Assembly: GCA_041685735.1 (NCBI GenBank)
Contig: JAWLFE010000002.1
Span: 62,001 to 126,000 of the forward strand
DNA length: 64,000 nucleotides
Reading direction: 5' to 3'
DNA from: CSSed11-175R1 sp041685735
GTDB lineage: Bacteria > Actinomycetota > Nitriliruptoria > Nitriliruptorales > Nitriliruptoraceae
The notes below the pieces were generated by a model. The model saw nothing but the letters and a program-made list of their open reading frames with translations, was not told the origin of the DNA and made no database searches. Of this stretch, positions 61,776 through 64,000 are shown in pieces. Position 1 is the first letter of the stretch; every line of letters begins with the position of its first letter. A program made the translations under genes and the position numbers.

Positions 61776-62984
61776 GTGGGCAACGACGCCACCACCGCCG
61801 AACGCGAGCAGGTCGATGCGCAGATCGAGGCGCTGTTCGCCTCGCACCCACCGGCGGACACGCCCGAGCAGGAGTTCTGGGGCGCCCAGTTCGACCACGG
61901 CCTGGCCTGGGTCCAGCACCCGGAGGGCTTCGGGGGACTCGGTGTCAGCCCGCGGTGGCAGGCCGAGGTCGACCGTCGCATCAACGACGCGGGGGGCTCG
62001 ACGCGCAACCGCTACATGAACGTGCTCGGCATCGGGATGGGTGCGGGCACGATCATGGCGCACGGGTCCGAGGAGCACCAGCAGCGCTTCCTGCGGCCCA
62101 TGTTCACGATGGAGGAGATCTGGTGTCAGCTCTTCAGTGAGCCGGGTGCGGGCTCCGACCTCGCGGCGCTCGCGACCACGGCCAAGCAGGAGGGCGACAC
62201 CTGGATCGTCAACGGGCAGAAGGTGTGGACCACGCTCGGCCACCTCGCGAAGTGGGGGTTGCTGGTCACCCGCACCGACCCGGACGTTCCCAAGCACGCC
62301 GGGCTGACCTACTTCATCGTCGACATGGAGGAACGCGGTGTCGACGTCCGCCCGCTCTACCAGATCACCGGTGAGGCCGAGTTCAACGAGGTCTACTTCA
62401 CCGACACGCCGATTCCCGACGACATGCGACTCGGCGAGGTCGGTGGCGGCTGGGCCGTCGCGATGACCACGCTGATGAACGAGCGCGTCGCGATCGGCGG
62501 GAACGCCGCGCCGCGCGGCACGGGCGCGATCGCCGGCGCGGTCGAAGCCTGGCAGAAGATGCACGGTCGGGACGGAGATGCCGGCCTGCGCGACCAGTTG
62601 CTGTCCCACTGGGTGGAGGCCGAAGCCATGCGCCTGACAGCCGTGCGCGCCAAGGAAGCCGCGCAGAAGGGCACGCCGGGGCCGGAGGGATCGACCGCGA
62701 AGCTGCAGTGGGCGGACCTGAACAAGGCCATCACCTCGTTCACGATCGACCTGCTCGGCCCGGAGGGCATGACCTATCCCGGCGGCTACGAGTTCACCCG
62801 CCCGGAACAGACCGCCAACCGGGATGCGGGACCGCACAAGGCCTACCTGCGCGCCCGCGCCAACTCGATCGAAGGCGGCACCTCCGAGGTGATGAAGAAC
62901 ATCCTCGGTGAGCGCGTCCTCGGCCTGCCCGGTGAGCCGCGGGTCGACAAGAACGTCCCCTGGCGCGAGGTCCCGCGCAGCTGA
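61776..62984 (+). CDS. acyl-CoA dehydrogenase
   Basis: 402 aa. FAD-containing acyl-CoA dehydrogenase: WCQLFSEPGAGSDLAALAT, then IVNGQKVWTTLGHLAKWGLLVTRTD and the C-terminal ARANSIEGGTSEVMKNILGERVLGLP. It oxidises a fatty or sterol-side-chain acyl-CoA; the subtype is not clear. GTG 61776 follows GGGAGGG. It is followed 107 bases later by a second, different acyl-CoA dehydrogenase. Such pairs often form heteromeric enzymes in actinobacterial steroid metabolism. Confidence 0.9.
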   Translation: MGNDATTAEREQVDAQIEALFASHPPADTPEQEFWGAQFDHGLAWVQHPEGFGGLGVSPRWQAEVDRRINDAGGSTRNRYMNVLGIGMGAGTIMAHGSEEHQQRFLRPMFTMEEIWCQLFSEPGAGSDLAALATTAKQEGDTWIVNGQKVWTTLGHLAKWGLLVTRTDPDVPKHAGLTYFIVDMEERGVDVRPLYQITGEAEFNEVYFTDTPIPDDMRLGEVGGGWAVAMTTLMNERVAIGGNAAPRGTGAIAGAVEAWQKMHGRDGDAGLRDQLLSHWVEAEAMRLTAVRAKEAAQKGTPGPEGSTAKLQWADLNKAITSFTIDLLGPEGMTYPGGYEFTRPEQTANRDAGPHKAYLRARANSIEGGTSEVMKNILGERVLGLPGEPRVDKNVPWREVPRS

Positions 62985-63091
62985 CCCGGCGCCCGCGCCG
63001 TCCCGCCGCCCCCGTCACCCCGCCACTCGCGCCACCCCGATCGCGCGCACGATCACCCCGCGCCGCACCACCTTCTCCGGGAGAACACCAC

Positions 63092-64000
63092 ATGTCGGCA
63101 CTCATCGCCCCCGCCCCCGTCCAGCCCTTCGCCCTGACCGACGAGCAGAAGGCGCTGACCGAGATGGTCCGCGACCTGCTCGGCGATGCCGCCTCCTCCG
63201 AACGTGTCCGCGAGGTCATGCTCGAGCACGACGGGTTCGACCAGGCCCTCTACGACCAGCTCGTGCAGTACGGGCTCGCCGGGCTGACCATCGACGAGCA
63301 GCACGGCGGCGCCGGAGCCTCGTTCACCGAACTCTCGATCGTCTTCGAGGAGCTCGGCCGCCGGCTCGCGCCGGTGCCGATGCTCTCCTCCTCGGTGCTC
63401 GGTACCACCGCGATCCAGGTCGGTGCCACCGCGGAACAGCAGGCTGCGTGGCTGCCCGGCGTGGCGGACGGCAGCTCCCGGCTCGCGCTGGCACACCTCG
63501 ACCCGGCCGGACGCCTCGACGCGGACCCCGGGGTACGGGCCGTGGCCTCCGGTGACGGCTTCACGCTGGACGGCACCGCCGGCTACGTCATCGACGGCGC
63601 CTCGGCGACCCACCTGCTCGTCGCCGCGACGACCGACGATGGCATCGCGCTGTTCTACCTCGACGCCGAGGCAGCAGGGATCGAACGTCGCGCGATCGAC
63701 GTGCTCGACCTGACCCGACCGATGGCGACGCTCGCCCTGTCAGGTGTCGAGGTGGCGGCCGACGCGAAGCTCGGCGGCAACGCCTCCGCCGCCCTGCACG
63801 CCGCCCTGACCGCCGGGGTCGTCATGCTGGCCTGCGAGCAGGTCGGGGGGATCCAGGAGGTGCTGGCACGTACCACCGCCTACGCCCGTGAGCGGGTGCA
63901 GTTCGGTCGTGCCATCGGCTCGTTCCAGGCGGTCAAGCACAAGCTCGCGGAGACCCTGGTCGCCTCCGAGTCGGCACGCTCCGCCGCGTACCACGCGGCC
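63092..64000 (+). CDS. acyl-CoA dehydrogenase, 3' end outside window
   Basis: At least 303 residues, open to the window end. N-terminal domain FALTDEQKALTEMVRDLLGD, then YGLAGLTIDEQHGGAGASFTEL and C-terminal-type ACEQVGGIQEVLARTTAYARERVQFGRAIGSFQAVKHKLA. ATG 63092 is close to a GGGAG site. It differs from the preceding one and may be the partner subunit of a heteromeric enzyme. The last part is missing because the window ends. Confidence 0.9.
   Translation, partial: MSALIAPAPVQPFALTDEQKALTEMVRDLLGDAASSERVREVMLEHDGFDQALYDQLVQYGLAGLTIDEQHGGAGASFTELSIVFEELGRRLAPVPMLSSSVLGTTAIQVGATAEQQAAWLPGVADGSSRLALAHLDPAGRLDADPGVRAVASGDGFTLDGTAGYVIDGASATHLLVAATTDDGIALFYLDAEAAGIERRAIDVLDLTRPMATLALSGVEVAADAKLGGNASAALHAALTAGVVMLACEQVGGIQEVLARTTAYARERVQFGRAIGSFQAVKHKLAETLVASESARSAAYHAA

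Noticed and set aside
1..64000. CRISPR array, prophage or insertion sequence
   Set aside because: No spaced repeats, transposase or phage proteins seen; the repeats present are in-frame protein repeats or assembly artefacts.

Overview
High-GC (about 70 percent) DNA with dense genes, frequent GTG starts and many ATGA/GTGA start-stop overlaps. GAF-ANTAR proteins, a MmyB-type regulator, an ECF41 sigma remnant and a fused oleBC gene point to Actinomycetota. A deep-branching group such as Nitriliruptoria is my inference only. It reads as ordinary chromosome; I see no phage, transposase or CRISPR array.

Layout. 1-6.5 kb: 3' end of dut, an AlkB-type dioxygenase, an SLH-anchored 5'-nucleotidase, two MFS transporters and tRNA-Gly(GCC). 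6.5-10 kb: a frameshifted MmyB-type regulator, a membrane/SRPBCC protein, and a decayed FAD oxidoreductase plus ECF41 sigma pair. 10-20 kb: a patatin/FtsX/ABC-cNMP operon, a LuxR-type ATPase regulator, LysR, and M24 and M20 peptidases. 20-26.5 kb: a lipoprotein with a cholesterol-dependent-cytolysin-like core, then GAF-ANTAR and GGDEF/EAL signalling genes. 26.5-35.8 kb: FNT channel, TetR, three AhpD/CMD-like proteins, two related membrane proteins, a Crp-type regulator and a GGDEF-EAL protein interrupted by an assembly gap. 35.9-37 kb: a zinc-finger anti-sigma-like gene translationally coupled to a deiodinase-like gene with an in-frame UGA and a bacterial SECIS-like hairpin. 37-44 kb: a Rieske-ThDP fusion, a remnant of NAD(P)H-hydrate epimerase, Sir2, GAF, subtilase and hemerythrin. 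44-49 kb: sulfonate-type ABC transporter, MetY and a CoA-binding protein (sulfur acquisition). 49-60 kb: acyltransferase, SRPBCC, PLD, SDR, and oleD-oleBC-oleA for long-chain olefins, then a rearranged photolyase-like protein. 60-64 kb: GAF-ANTAR and two acyl-CoA dehydrogenases.

The strongest new signal is the deiodinase-like selenoprotein candidate at 35887-36594. The second is the cytolysin-like lipoprotein at 20386-22053. Sequence quality is uneven: two N gaps, GC homopolymer tracts at convergent gene ends, two homopolymer frameshifts and at least five apparent internal deletions in conserved genes. Several pseudogene calls may therefore be assembly errors.
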